Below are positions 46,769-55,964 of a stretch of 64,000 nucleotides of DNA, in pieces. Within the stretch, counting starts at the first letter, position 1. Each line of letters opens with the position of its first letter. The stretch spans positions 868,001 to 932,000 of the forward strand of contig NZ_LT629710.1 in the NCBI RefSeq assembly GCF_900104535.1, read 5' to 3'. The position numbers were made by a program, and so were the translations under genes. The notes beneath the pieces were generated by a model. That model was not told the origin of the DNA and made no database searches. It saw only the letters and a list, made by a program, of their open reading frames with translations. Origin of the DNA: Nakamurella panacisegetis. GTDB taxonomy: Bacteria; Actinomycetota; Actinomycetes; Mycobacteriales; Nakamurellaceae.

Positions 46769-48211
46769 ATGGCGAACCCCGACAACCACACCGATCTGCT
46801 CACCGTCGGACGCCGCCTGCGGCACCTGCGACGCACGAAGGGGCTGACCCTGGACGAGGCGGGCCAAGCCGCCGGGCTCAGCGCGTCAGCCCTGTCACTG
46901 ATCGAGAACGGGAAGCGGGAGCCCAAGCTGTCGGTGCTCACCGCCCTGGCCGGCGCCCTCGGCACCGAATTGTCGGACCTGCTGGCCGGCGAACCTCCGA
47001 GCCGCCGGGCGGCATTGGAGATCGAACTGGAGCGGGCTCAGCGGGCTCCCGGGTTCGCGGCGCTCGGCGTTCCCGCCGTCCGGTCGGGACCGCGGCTGCC
47101 CACCGAGGCACTCGAGGCCCTGGTCGGGATGCATCGCGCCATCGCCACCGCCGCGGCGGAGCGGGCGGCCACCCCGGAGCAGGCCCGCCGGGCCAATGCC
47201 GATCTCCGCGACCGGATGCGCCGGCAGCACAACTACTTCGGTGCGATCGAGAAGACGGCCGACGACCTGCTGACCCGCACCGGCTACACCGCCGGGCCGA
47301 TCACGCGGACCGGGGTCGACAAGATCGCCGCCCATCTCGGATTCACCCTGGTCCACACCGGTGACCTGCCGTCCTCCACGCGCACCGTCACCGATCTGGC
47401 CCACCGCAAGGTGTTCCTACCCCACCCACAGATGGGCCAGCACGATTCACGGACGCTGGCCCTGCAGGCCCTCGGGCACGTGGTGCTCGGCCACCGGGTC
47501 CCGGCCGACTACGGCGAGTTCCTGACCCAACGGGTGGAGATCAACTACTTCGCGGCCGCCCTGCTGATCCCCCAGCGCACGGCCGTGCCGATGCTGGCCG
47601 GGGCGAAGGCGGCCAAGGACATCGCGATCGAGGACCTGCGGGACGCCTACGCGGTGTCCTACGAGACGGCGGCCCACCGCTTCACCAACCTGGCCACCGA
47701 GCACTTCGACCTCCCGGTCCACTTCATGCGGATCTCCTCGTCCGGGATCATCTACAAGGCCTACGAGAACGACGGGGTGCACTTCCCGACCGACGTCGTC
47801 GGCGCCATCGAGGGCCAGCGAGTGTGCAAGTACTGGACGGCGCGGGTGGTCTTCGACCAGGCCGACATCTCCGCCGCGTACCGCCAGTACACCGACACCG
47901 GCTCCGGGACCTACTGGTGCACCGCGGTTGTCGACCGGACCAACGCCGGCGACTTCTCGGTCAGCGTCGGTCTGCCCTACGCGCAGGCGAAGTGGATGCG
48001 GGGACGGGAGACCACGGAACGGTCCCGCTCGCGATGCCCGGACCCGTCGTGCTGCCTGCAGCCGCCGGCCGACCTCGCCGCCCGGTGGGCCGATCAGGTC
48101 TGGCCGAGCGCGCGGGTGCACTCCCATCTGCTCGCCGCCATGCCCCCGGGGGTGTTCCCGGGCGTCGACGACACCGAGGTCCTGACCTTCCTGGACCGCC
48201 ACACGAACTGA
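46769..48211 (+). CDS. ramB: RamB-type XRE regulator of acetate metabolism
   Basis: A 480-residue regulator. The XRE helix-turn-helix is at 12-66 (RRTKGLTLDEAGQAAGLS and ALSLIENGKREP). An IrrE/ImmA-like domain follows at about 180-290, where the zinc HExxH motif is replaced by GHVVLGH, so it is unlikely to be a peptidase. The C-terminal domain has a cysteine cluster (RCPDPSCC) plus CKYW and YWCTA, as in RamB/short-chain acyl-responsive regulators. RamB controls aceA and aceB in Corynebacterium and Mycobacterium. The divergent placement next to aceA supports the same role. The ATG at 46769 is preferred over 46742 because of the -10 box position. Confidence 0.9.
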   Translation: MANPDNHTDLLTVGRRLRHLRRTKGLTLDEAGQAAGLSASALSLIENGKREPKLSVLTALAGALGTELSDLLAGEPPSRRAALEIELERAQRAPGFAALGVPAVRSGPRLPTEALEALVGMHRAIATAAAERAATPEQARRANADLRDRMRRQHNYFGAIEKTADDLLTRTGYTAGPITRTGVDKIAAHLGFTLVHTGDLPSSTRTVTDLAHRKVFLPHPQMGQHDSRTLALQALGHVVLGHRVPADYGEFLTQRVEINYFAAALLIPQRTAVPMLAGAKAAKDIAIEDLRDAYAVSYETAAHRFTNLATEHFDLPVHFMRISSSGIIYKAYENDGVHFPTDVVGAIEGQRVCKYWTARVVFDQADISAAYRQYTDTGSGTYWCTAVVDRTNAGDFSVSVGLPYAQAKWMRGRETTERSRSRCPDPSCCLQPPADLAARWADQVWPSARVHSHLLAAMPPGVFPGVDDTEVLTFLDRHTN

Positions 48212-48213
48212 GA

Positions 48214-48241
48214 GCCGAGCGGTGACTGCTCGCCGCTCGGC
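48214..48241. terminator. Hairpin between convergent ramB and the anchored protein gene
   Basis: GCCGAGCGG (48214-48222) pairs exactly with CCGCTCGGC (48233-48241) over a 10-base loop, starting 2 bases after the ramB stop. There is no T-tract, so termination strength is uncertain. Confidence 0.5.
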
Positions 48242-48248
48242 CGCCGAG

Positions 48249-49076
48249 TCAGGAAACGGGCGCGAGGCAGTACACCATGTTGCGTTTCGTCAGCGGGAGC
48301 CCGAAGGACTGGCCCGGGCACTTCGACTTGTCGGCCGAGTCGGTGATCAGCGACACGACCTTGACAGCGTTGGACGACGTGGCCTGCGCGCACGGCAGTT
48401 TCTTCGGCACGTCGGTATCGGCGGCCCCGGGGTCGAGGCAGTCGCCGGCCTTCACGTTGTAGCGCAAGCACACGCGGGTGTCGGGATTGTCCTTCTTCTT
48501 GCCCTCCACGTAGGAGGTTTCGTTAGAGTCGCAGGTGATGCTGCTGCCACCGGTCTCGGTCACCACGAAGATGGCGTCGGCCTCCCCGCACGGAGCCTGC
48601 GAGGTGTCCGGATTGACGGTGCTCGCGCTGGTGATCTTGATGCAGTCGCCGACATTGGCGGCCGTGGTGGCCGTCTTCTGGTTCTTCACGACGGCGAAGA
48701 TGACGCCGGCCACGATGACGAGCAGGACCACGCCGATGATGATCAGCCGGTTGCGCTTGGCTCCGGCCGCCGCAGGCGGCGGCGGGACGGATCCGGGCGG
48801 CGGATACCCGGGAGCGGCGAACGCGTTCGGGTCCACCGGGTTACCGATCGGTGCACCGTACGGCGCCGGCGCACCGGCCGGGGGCGGATACCCGGGAGCG
48901 GCAAACGCATTGGGGTCCATCGGGTTACCGATCGGTGCACCATACGGCGCCGGGGCGCCGGTCGGCGGTGGATACCCGCCGGCCGGCGGAGCGGCCGGGT
49001 GGTCGCCCGAGCCGTAGGGCGGCTGCGAACCGCCGAGCGGCGGCTGGTTCGCGTCCGGCGTTCCTGGTGTCGTCAT
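48249..49076 (-). CDS. Anchored cysteine-containing protein, LppU/SCO3897-like (paralogue 2)
   Basis: A 275-residue protein. Residues 1 to about 100 are proline-rich with a 28-residue tandem repeat (NAFAAPGYPPPAGAPAPYG). A membrane helix at about 103-125 (LIIIGVVLLVIVAGVIFAVV) is followed by a domain with the cysteine series VGDCI, APCGE, TCDS, VCLRY, GDCLD, LPCAQ, KCPG and YCLAP. This order matches paralogue 1 at 40157-40819. The ends ...CPxG...YCLA are the same. Function is unknown. The protein converges on ramB, and a 156-base gap lies upstream. Confidence 0.78.
   Translation of the reverse strand: MTTPGTPDANQPPLGGSQPPYGSGDHPAAPPAGGYPPPTGAPAPYGAPIGNPMDPNAFAAPGYPPPAGAPAPYGAPIGNPVDPNAFAAPGYPPPGSVPPPPAAAGAKRNRLIIIGVVLLVIVAGVIFAVVKNQKTATTAANVGDCIKITSASTVNPDTSQAPCGEADAIFVVTETGGSSITCDSNETSYVEGKKKDNPDTRVCLRYNVKAGDCLDPGAADTDVPKKLPCAQATSSNAVKVVSLITDSADKSKCPGQSFGLPLTKRNMVYCLAPVS
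48799..48966. repeat. Two 84-base tandem repeats inside the proline-rich coding region
   Basis: The block 48799-48882 is repeated at 48883-48966 with about half a dozen base changes, and a partial third copy begins at 48964. It encodes a 28-residue unit in the N-terminal tail of the anchored protein. The differences are mostly third-position, which fits an old in-frame duplication kept for protein sequence. Confidence 0.8.
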
Positions 49077-49232
49077 GAGAAATGTCCTCCCCTGTCCACC
49101 TCACCCGGACCTGGGCGGGTGCATTCAATCCCGAGCACTGCCATGTCTGTTGACCGGCCGACCCTATAGGCCGGCGAGACGCGGCTGTGGAGTTCTGCAC
49201 AATATTCAGGAGAATTCGCAGGTAAAGGGTTC

Positions 49233-50585
49233 TTACTGTGCCGAAATTGTTACCTCGGCCCGCCGAGGACGCCCCGAATCCCGCAACGCCAGTGCGATCC
49301 CGGTGCCGATCAGCATGGCGATCACGGACACCGCGAACGCCCCGGCCGGTGACGCACCGGCCAGGCTCCCGCCGATGGACGAGCCGGCCGCATAGCCCAC
49401 GACCAAGCCGCTGGACAGCAGGGTCATCACGCCGGCCGTTCTCGACGCACTGACCTCACGTTCGGCCAGCGAGAACAGCGTGATGATGTAGGGCCCGACG
49501 GCGCATCCGAGCGGCACCATGACGGCGATCGTCGCCGTCACGCCGGAGACGAACAACAGCGGCGTGGCCAGCGCAACCATCACGGCGGCGAAGAACACCA
49601 GCCGCGAGGAGAGGGCCCACCGCACCGGGATGGCCGCACTGGACAGGCCGGCGATCGCGGAGCCGACGCCCATGATCGCGTAGATCCCGCCCGCGGCCCC
49701 GGCCAGCCCGGCCGCCGTGGCCACGCCGGTGACTCCGGTCTGCATGCCACCGAAGAAGCAGCCGACGGCCATGGTGCCCAGGATCAGCCCCAGGATCCGC
49801 GGGGTCAGGGTGCGTCCCGATCGTTGCGAGGCCCGGTCGGCCCCGGTCGGGGTGACCGGCGCGGTCGGGTGCAGCGCGACCAAGGAGCCGAACACGCCGA
49901 CCAGCACCGCGGCCGTCACCATGGCCAGCGCCGGGGAGGCCAGCGCGGTCATCAGGCTGACCGCGGCCGGGCCGAGCACGTAGGCCGTCTCGTCGGCCGC
50001 CCCCTCGTAGGACATCGCGTATCCGAGCCGCGGTCCGCCCTTGGTCATCCGCACCCAGCGGGCCCTGACCATGGGCCCGATCTGCGGCGTCGATGCCCCG
50101 GAGAGCAGGGCCAGGCCGTAGATCGACGCCCAAGGGGCGTGCCGGACGACCAATCCGACCAGGGCCAATGTGGCGAGGGCGTTCAGCAGGGAGGCCGCCA
50201 GCATGACCGAGCGCTGGCCGAAACGCTCGGCCAGCCGGCCGACCACCGGGCCCCCGACCGCGGAACCGGCGGCCAGGAATCCGGCGGCGACACCGCCGGC
50301 GGCGATCGAGGAGAAGCTGGTGGACACCAGCACGACGGTGCCGATCTGCGTCATCGAGATCGGGAGGCGGGCCAGGAAGGCGATCGGCAGGAAACTGCGG
50401 CCGGCCATCGCCGGCAGTTGCCGGTACTGGGCCAGGAGGCCGGGGGAAGTGATTTCGACGGCTTCTGGACGGACGCTGATGCTCGCGCGGGGAGCCGGGC
50501 GTAGTGCGGTCACTGGGGTACTCCGGGTTTGTCTCGGCGGGCCCCGTCCCACCCCCGGCGCCGCAAACCCTGTACTGACCCCCAT
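49233..50585 (-). CDS. Major facilitator superfamily transporter
   Basis: A 450-residue membrane protein with about 12 helices. The loop RLAERFGQRSVMLAASLL between helices 2 and 3 is the MFS motif A region. LPMTQIGTV-type helix one begins near residue 60. Substrate is unknown. The N-terminus before about residue 55 is not typical for the fold. GTG at 50513 (VTALRPAPRAS) is an alternative start that gives 426 residues. The gene is divergent from the XPB helicase. Confidence 0.82.
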   Translation of the reverse strand: MGVSTGFAAPGVGRGPPRQTRSTPVTALRPAPRASISVRPEAVEITSPGLLAQYRQLPAMAGRSFLPIAFLARLPISMTQIGTVVLVSTSFSSIAAGGVAAGFLAAGSAVGGPVVGRLAERFGQRSVMLAASLLNALATLALVGLVVRHAPWASIYGLALLSGASTPQIGPMVRARWVRMTKGGPRLGYAMSYEGAADETAYVLGPAAVSLMTALASPALAMVTAAVLVGVFGSLVALHPTAPVTPTGADRASQRSGRTLTPRILGLILGTMAVGCFFGGMQTGVTGVATAAGLAGAAGGIYAIMGVGSAIAGLSSAAIPVRWALSSRLVFFAAVMVALATPLLFVSGVTATIAVMVPLGCAVGPYIITLFSLAEREVSASRTAGVMTLLSSGLVVGYAAGSSIGGSLAGASPAGAFAVSVIAMLIGTGIALALRDSGRPRRAEVTISAQ

Positions 50586-50733
50586 GCTATCGATCGTTCG
50601 CCGGTGAAATCAACCGCTAACCGGGGATTCGTCGGTTGTGATGACGCACTCACCGGCCAACCGGCAGAAACGGGCACACTGGACAGGTTGCACTCGCCAC
50701 GCCCAACGGCACCACCCAAGCAGAAGGACCCAC

Positions 50734-52395
50734 GTGACCGACGGACCCCTGATCGTCCAGTCCGACAAGACGCTGCTCCTGGAGATCGGGCACCCCGACG
50801 CGCCGGCCGCCCGGGCCAACATCGCACCGTTCGCCGAACTCGAGCGCTCGCCCGAGCACATCCACACCTACCGCATCACGCCCCTGGCCCTGTGGAACGC
50901 CCGCGCCGCCGGCCACGACGCCGAACAGGTGGTCGATGCGCTCGTCCGCTGGTCCCGGTTCCCGGTGCCGCAGGCGCTGCTGGTGGACGTGGTCGACACC
51001 ATGGCTCGCTACGGCCGGCTGGTGCTGCAGACCCACCCGACCCACGGCCTGATCATGATCAGCACGGACCGCGCCGTCATGGCCGAGATCCTGCGGAACA
51101 AGAAGGTCGCGCCGATGCTGGGCGCCCGGATCGACGAGGACACCGTCGTCATCCACCCGTCCGAGCGCGGAAACCTCAAGCAGGTGCTGCTCAAGGCCGG
51201 CTGGCCGGCCGAGGACCAGGCCGGATACGTCGACGGCGAGGCCCACCCGATCGCCCTGGACAATGCCAACTGGGAACTGCGCAGCTACCAGGCCGACGCC
51301 GTCGAAGGTTTCTGGCAGGGCGGTTCGGGGGTCGTGGTGCTGCCCTGCGGGGCCGGAAAGACGCTGGTCGGGGCGGCGGCCATGGCCAAAGCCGGGGCGA
51401 CCACGCTGATCCTGGTCACCAACACCGTCTCCGGCCGGCAGTGGCGGCGAGAGTTGTTGGCCCGCACCACGTTGACCGAGGACGAGATCGGCGAGTACTC
51501 GGGCGAGCGCAAGGAGATCCGTCCGGTCACCATCGCCACCTACCAGGTGATGACCCGCAAGTCCGGGGGCGTGTACCGGCATCTGGACCTGTTCGACTCC
51601 CGCGACTGGGGCCTGGTCATCTACGACGAGGTCCATCTGCTGCCCGCCCCGGTGTTCCGGATGACGGCCGATCTGCAGTCCCGCCGCCGCTTGGGCCTGA
51701 CCGCCACCCTGGTCCGCGAGGACGGCCGCGAAGGTGACGTCTTCTCGCTGATCGGACCCAAACGGTTCGACGCGCCGTGGAAGGACATCGAGGCCCAGGG
51801 TTGGATCGCGCCGGCCGAGTGCATCGAGGTCAGGGTCACTCTAACCGACGCCGAGCGGCTGGCCTACGCGGTCGCCGAACCGGAGGACCGGTACAAGATC
51901 GCGGCCACCGCCCGGACCAAGATGCCGGTGGTGCAGGCGATCCTGGACAAGCACCGCGGTGAGCCGACCCTCGTCATCGGCGCCTACCTCGACCAGCTGG
52001 AGGAACTGGGGGCGGCCCTGGACGCACCGATCATCCAGGGCTCGACCAAGAACGTCGAGCGGGAGCGGCTGTTCGACGCCTTCCGGTCCGGGGAGATCAC
52101 GACCCTGGTCGTGTCCAAGGTGGCCAACTTCTCCATCGACCTGCCGGAGGCGACGATCGCCGTCCAGGTGTCGGGGACCTTCGGTTCGAGGCAGGAGGAG
52201 GCCCAGCGCCTCGGTCGCCTGTTGCGCCCGAAAGGTGATGGGCGCCAAGCCCACTTCTACTCGGTGGTCTCCCGCGACACCCTGGACACCGATTACGCGG
52301 CGCACCGTCAGCGGTTCCTGGCCGAGCAGGGCTACGCCTACCGGATCACGGACGCGGACGACCTGCTGGGCCCGGCCGTCCCGGGCGGCGAATGA
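50734..52395 (+). CDS. XPB/Ssl2-type DNA helicase
   Basis: A 553-residue superfamily 2 helicase that resembles archaeal and mycobacterial XPB (Rv0861c, a 3'-5' DNA helicase). Motif I is LPCGAGKTLVG (about 203-213), motif II is YDEVHLLP, the RED motif is in LTATLVREDGRE, and motif VI is QRLGRLLRPKG. The N-terminal 180 residues form the XPB-N domain (PLIVQSDKTLLLEI). The GTG at 50734 is preceded by AGAAGGA at a 5- to 7-base spacing. Its usual partner gene (Rv0862c-like) is at 36309 here, not adjacent. Confidence 0.92.
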   Translation: MTDGPLIVQSDKTLLLEIGHPDAPAARANIAPFAELERSPEHIHTYRITPLALWNARAAGHDAEQVVDALVRWSRFPVPQALLVDVVDTMARYGRLVLQTHPTHGLIMISTDRAVMAEILRNKKVAPMLGARIDEDTVVIHPSERGNLKQVLLKAGWPAEDQAGYVDGEAHPIALDNANWELRSYQADAVEGFWQGGSGVVVLPCGAGKTLVGAAAMAKAGATTLILVTNTVSGRQWRRELLARTTLTEDEIGEYSGERKEIRPVTIATYQVMTRKSGGVYRHLDLFDSRDWGLVIYDEVHLLPAPVFRMTADLQSRRRLGLTATLVREDGREGDVFSLIGPKRFDAPWKDIEAQGWIAPAECIEVRVTLTDAERLAYAVAEPEDRYKIAATARTKMPVVQAILDKHRGEPTLVIGAYLDQLEELGAALDAPIIQGSTKNVERERLFDAFRSGEITTLVVSKVANFSIDLPEATIAVQVSGTFGSRQEEAQRLGRLLRPKGDGRQAHFYSVVSRDTLDTDYAAHRQRFLAEQGYAYRITDADDLLGPAVPGGE

Positions 52396-52440
52396 CCGAC
52401 CAGGTCCGCGGCGGCTGAGCCGACCGACCCGGGCCGTGAC

Positions 52441-54666
52441 TCAGCGGCCGGCGGAGGCGAACGACGCCAGGGACACCCGGGCCCGCCAGCGGGCGGCGAA
52501 GGGCAGGCCGCGCAGGATGTCCCGCCTCCGATCGGCCACCGTCAACCATTGGGTCACGGCCACATGTTCGGCCACGGCGGCGGGCGAGAACTCCGCGGCG
52601 TCGGCGACGGTGGCCATGTACCCCGAGTCGATCGCCAGCGCGGCGGCCAGGCCGGCCGCGATCTCGGTTCGGGTCTGGGCCGCGCCGGGCCGGTAGCCGG
52701 CGTCCACCGCCGCGTCGAGCACCTCGCGCCAGGCCGATCTGATCCGCGCCCCGGGCTCGGCGATCCGGCTGCGGCGTCGGCGCCGCAGCGCCTTGACGCC
52801 CAGTATCAGCAGCACCGGCCCGGCGAGCAGCACCAGCAGCGCCGCGAGGGCCAGGGCCACCCAGACCCACCACGGCGTCACGTGCGGTGCGGCCGGAAGA
52901 CGCGGCGGGGCCGGGGCGGCTGGGTCCCGCAGATGCTGGGAGTCACTGGACCCGATCGTCGCCGAATCGGCTCCGGCCGCGGCCGGTGGCGGTTGGTTGT
53001 TGCTCACGTGCCGGCCCGCCTGAGCCTGAGGTTGCTGGTCCAGGCTCGTCCGGGTCCGCGACGGGGTCGGATCGAACGCCACCCACCCCCAGCCGTCGAA
53101 CGGCACCTCGACCCAGGCCGTGACGTCCGCGCCGGTCAGCGGGACGGTCCCCTGCGCGCCGGCCGGAACCAGGTAGCCGACGGCCACCCGGGCCGGAATA
53201 CCGAGCGACCGGGCCAGGACGGCCATCAGGGCGGCGTACTGCTCCTGATCACCGACCATGCCGGATCCGGCGACCATACCCAGCAGGCGGTCGAGCCCGT
53301 GCCCGGACGGGGAGCGCAGTTGGCCGCCCTTGCCGTCACTGAAGTACCCGTCCCGGGCCAGACCGGTGGCGAGCGCCGCGAGTTGGGCGGCCGGCCCTGA
53401 CACCCCGACGGTGTACCGGCCGGCGATCACCCGCAACGCGTCCGGGATCGGGGGCGTGGCCGGGAACCCAACGGCGGCGATCGAACGGCCGGCCAGCTGC
53501 TGGACCGCCGGAACGGCGGGGACCACCGTCGATTCGGTCCAGGTGTCGCCGACCTGCCACCCGTCCGCGAGCAGTCCGGTCGACGCCGGAACCGAGTACC
53601 GGAATCCCTCGGTCAGCGCACCGGCCCGCGGACCGGAGAAGGTCACCGACCGGAGCTGGCCCAGCATCGGTGCGTACGCGCCGTGATAGCCGGCCACCTG
53701 CACCTGCACGGTCCGCGCGGTGCCGACCGACGAGTCGATCACCGGACGATCGGTGCGGTCGCCGATTCGGGCGAACGGACCTTCGGCGGCGGTGGCGGTG
53801 AAGACCTGACCGTCATAGGAGTCGAGCGAGGCCAGTCGGAGCCGATCGCCCGCGACCACCCCCGTCACCTCGAAGTCGATGGTCGCGGCGTCGTCCTTGA
53901 CGTTCCGGCGGAAGTCCGACAACGGGCTCGGCAGCATCGCCGGGTCGACCGGGACGGCCAGATCGGTGCGCAGCGCCAACCGGGCCGAGCCGCCGCCGGG
54001 TGTGGCCGCGCCGGAGACACCGACCCAGGACGCGACCAGCCCGGCCACCAGCAGCAGGGCCACCGCGGTGAACGGGCGGCGCCAGCGGGCCGCGGCGGAC
54101 CCGACTCGCTGCACCTCCTGCTGACGACGCCAGCTCAGCCAGCCGAACGCGACCACGACGCAGCCGCCGCCCACCGCCGCCGCCGCGGAGCCGACGCCCG
54201 ACGCCTGGCCCAGCAACGCGCATCCGGCGAACCCGGCGGCCACCGGGAGCAGCGCGAACTGGTGACGGCGGGTGTCGGCGATCAGCCCGGCCACTCCGGT
54301 GACCAGCGCGCCGATCAGCAGCGGCGGCACGAGCAGGTCTCCGGTGGTGCCGATCGGTGCGGCCACGGTCAACATGTCGCGCCAGCCCGTGACCAGGCCG
54401 CGCACGGTGACCTGCGGACCGGACAGGACGGCGACCCAGGAACCGGCCAGCACCACCAGCAGGGCGGCGATCGGTGCGGCCACTAATCCGGACCAACCCA
54501 ACCGGGTGGCCGCGGCGAAGACGAGACCGACCAGCAGCGCGCCGGTGGCCGCGGCCGCCACCGGGGCCACCCCGCCGTACACCGGCACCAGCAGCAGTGT
54601 CGGGAGTACGGCCAGGAGCACCAGAACGCCCAGATCCACCAGCCGGTACCGCAACTCCGAGGTCAC
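52441..54666 (-). CDS. Transglutaminase-like membrane protein, catalytic residues replaced
   Basis: A 741-residue TgpA-type protein. Five or six N-terminal membrane helices (to about 230) precede an extracytoplasmic region with a transglutaminase-like core at about 460-535, and a final helix lies near 620 (WWVWVALALAALLVLLAGP). In the core the usual G-x-C-E-Q-F becomes GDQEQY and the usual H-AWVEV becomes DVTAWVEV, while FDPTP remains. The Cys and His of the triad are thus missing, so it probably has no transglutaminase or protease activity. The GTG overlaps the DUF58 stop as GTGA. It is part of a MoxR-DUF58-transglutaminase operon. Confidence 0.85.
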   Translation of the reverse strand: MTSELRYRLVDLGVLVLLAVLPTLLLVPVYGGVAPVAAAATGALLVGLVFAAATRLGWSGLVAAPIAALLVVLAGSWVAVLSGPQVTVRGLVTGWRDMLTVAAPIGTTGDLLVPPLLIGALVTGVAGLIADTRRHQFALLPVAAGFAGCALLGQASGVGSAAAAVGGGCVVVAFGWLSWRRQQEVQRVGSAAARWRRPFTAVALLLVAGLVASWVGVSGAATPGGGSARLALRTDLAVPVDPAMLPSPLSDFRRNVKDDAATIDFEVTGVVAGDRLRLASLDSYDGQVFTATAAEGPFARIGDRTDRPVIDSSVGTARTVQVQVAGYHGAYAPMLGQLRSVTFSGPRAGALTEGFRYSVPASTGLLADGWQVGDTWTESTVVPAVPAVQQLAGRSIAAVGFPATPPIPDALRVIAGRYTVGVSGPAAQLAALATGLARDGYFSDGKGGQLRSPSGHGLDRLLGMVAGSGMVGDQEQYAALMAVLARSLGIPARVAVGYLVPAGAQGTVPLTGADVTAWVEVPFDGWGWVAFDPTPSRTRTSLDQQPQAQAGRHVSNNQPPPAAAGADSATIGSSDSQHLRDPAAPAPPRLPAAPHVTPWWVWVALALAALLVLLAGPVLLILGVKALRRRRRSRIAEPGARIRSAWREVLDAAVDAGYRPGAAQTRTEIAAGLAAALAIDSGYMATVADAAEFSPAAVAEHVAVTQWLTVADRRRDILRGLPFAARWRARVSLASFASAGR

Positions 54667-55964
54667 CGGCGGACCCCCCGCCCGGTGGCGCCCGAGCGCA
54701 GCGCGATGGGTAGTTCGGCCAGTTCGCGGACGGTGACGGTGTCTCCGGCCAGATATCCGCCCTGGACATCCGAGGCCGCCCCGTGCACGCGGACGCCGAG
54801 GAGCGTCGCACCGGGCGGCTTCGTGTCGTAGGCCGCCCGCACCTGCGCCGCGGTGACGGTCGAGCCGAACACCTGGATCAGCAACGACAGGTTCGGATGA
54901 CGACGAACGGCCGCCTTGGCCGTCGGAACCAGGGCGCCCGCTCCGCTCAGTTTCTGCAGGGCCGCGTACTGGTCGAGGACCCCGGGCACCGCGACCCCGC
55001 GGATGTCGCCCGCCGCGACTCCCCCGACCACCTCGCGCCCGGCGCGCAGCAGGTCCCCGGTGATCGATGCCGCGCAACTCACGGCCAGCTCGAACTCGTC
55101 GTCGTCGAAGTAGTCCGCCGGGTCGGTGGACAGCACCACCACGACCATCGACCGACGCGTCTGGAGGAACTCCCGGACCAGCAGCGTCCCGGTGCGGGCC
55201 GTCTTCTTCCAGTGGACGTGCCGACGGTCGTCTCCGGGCACGTAGTCCCGCAGCGAATGGAACGACAGGTCGCTGGCCGTCCGTACGCTCGACTCCTCGC
55301 CCTCCAGGTCGCGGACGAAACCGGCCAGGGTGGTGGCCGACCGGACCGTCCTCGGGTGGACGTACACCTTCTCGGCCAGCGGCCACCCGACCACCCGGCG
55401 GATCAGGCCGAGGACGTCACCGCGGATCGCCCGGACCGGGCCGACGACCAGCACGGTCCGCCGCTGGGTCGGCACCGGCAGGATGACGTCGTGGGCGCCG
55501 TGCCCGGGCAGCGACGGGATGGTCACGGTGAAGGTGGCCGGCGCGTCCACGTCGGCCGAGCTGCGCACCTTCAGTTCCATCGCGGCCGGCATCAGTCGTC
55601 GGCGCGAGGTGTTCTGCACCCGCACGCCGACCCGGCCCGGCTCGCCGGCCACCAGCCGGCGGTCGGACACGCGCAGCTGAAGGGCGAAGGCGAAGCGGCC
55701 CAATGACATCGCGACGCAAACCAGGAAGATCAGGGCCAGCGCCAGGCCGATGCCGGTCCATTCGGTCCACCCGGTGGCGACCCCGACGGCGATCGACACG
55801 ACCATGGCGACCAGTACCGTCCAGCCGAGCGAGGTGACCACGCGCAACGCCCCGCGCCAGCCGTCGCCGGCCGCGTCGAACGGGGTGGCCGAGTCCTCCT
55901 CCGGGGGAGACGGGGGACGCTGGACCCGGTGCCTCGACACCGGGGCGGACCGCCGGCCGGTCAT
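54663..55964 (-). CDS. DUF58-domain membrane protein
   Basis: A 433-residue protein with two membrane helices at about 35-85 (VLVAMVVSIAVGVATGW, then IGLALALIFLVCVAMSL). The soluble part has the DUF58 signature YVPGDDRRHVHWKKTA at about 235-250, followed by a VWA-like fold with SMVVVVLSTDPADYFD. DUF58 proteins are usually encoded with MoxR ATPases and transglutaminase-like proteins, as here, but their function is poorly defined. It overlaps the MoxR gene by 1 base (TGATG) and the transglutaminase gene by 4. Confidence 0.9.
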   Translation of the reverse strand: MTGRRSAPVSRHRVQRPPSPPEEDSATPFDAAGDGWRGALRVVTSLGWTVLVAMVVSIAVGVATGWTEWTGIGLALALIFLVCVAMSLGRFAFALQLRVSDRRLVAGEPGRVGVRVQNTSRRRLMPAAMELKVRSSADVDAPATFTVTIPSLPGHGAHDVILPVPTQRRTVLVVGPVRAIRGDVLGLIRRVVGWPLAEKVYVHPRTVRSATTLAGFVRDLEGEESSVRTASDLSFHSLRDYVPGDDRRHVHWKKTARTGTLLVREFLQTRRSMVVVVLSTDPADYFDDDEFELAVSCAASITGDLLRAGREVVGGVAAGDIRGVAVPGVLDQYAALQKLSGAGALVPTAKAAVRRHPNLSLLIQVFGSTVTAAQVRAAYDTKPPGATLLGVRVHGAASDVQGGYLAGDTVTVRELAELPIALRSGATGRGVRR

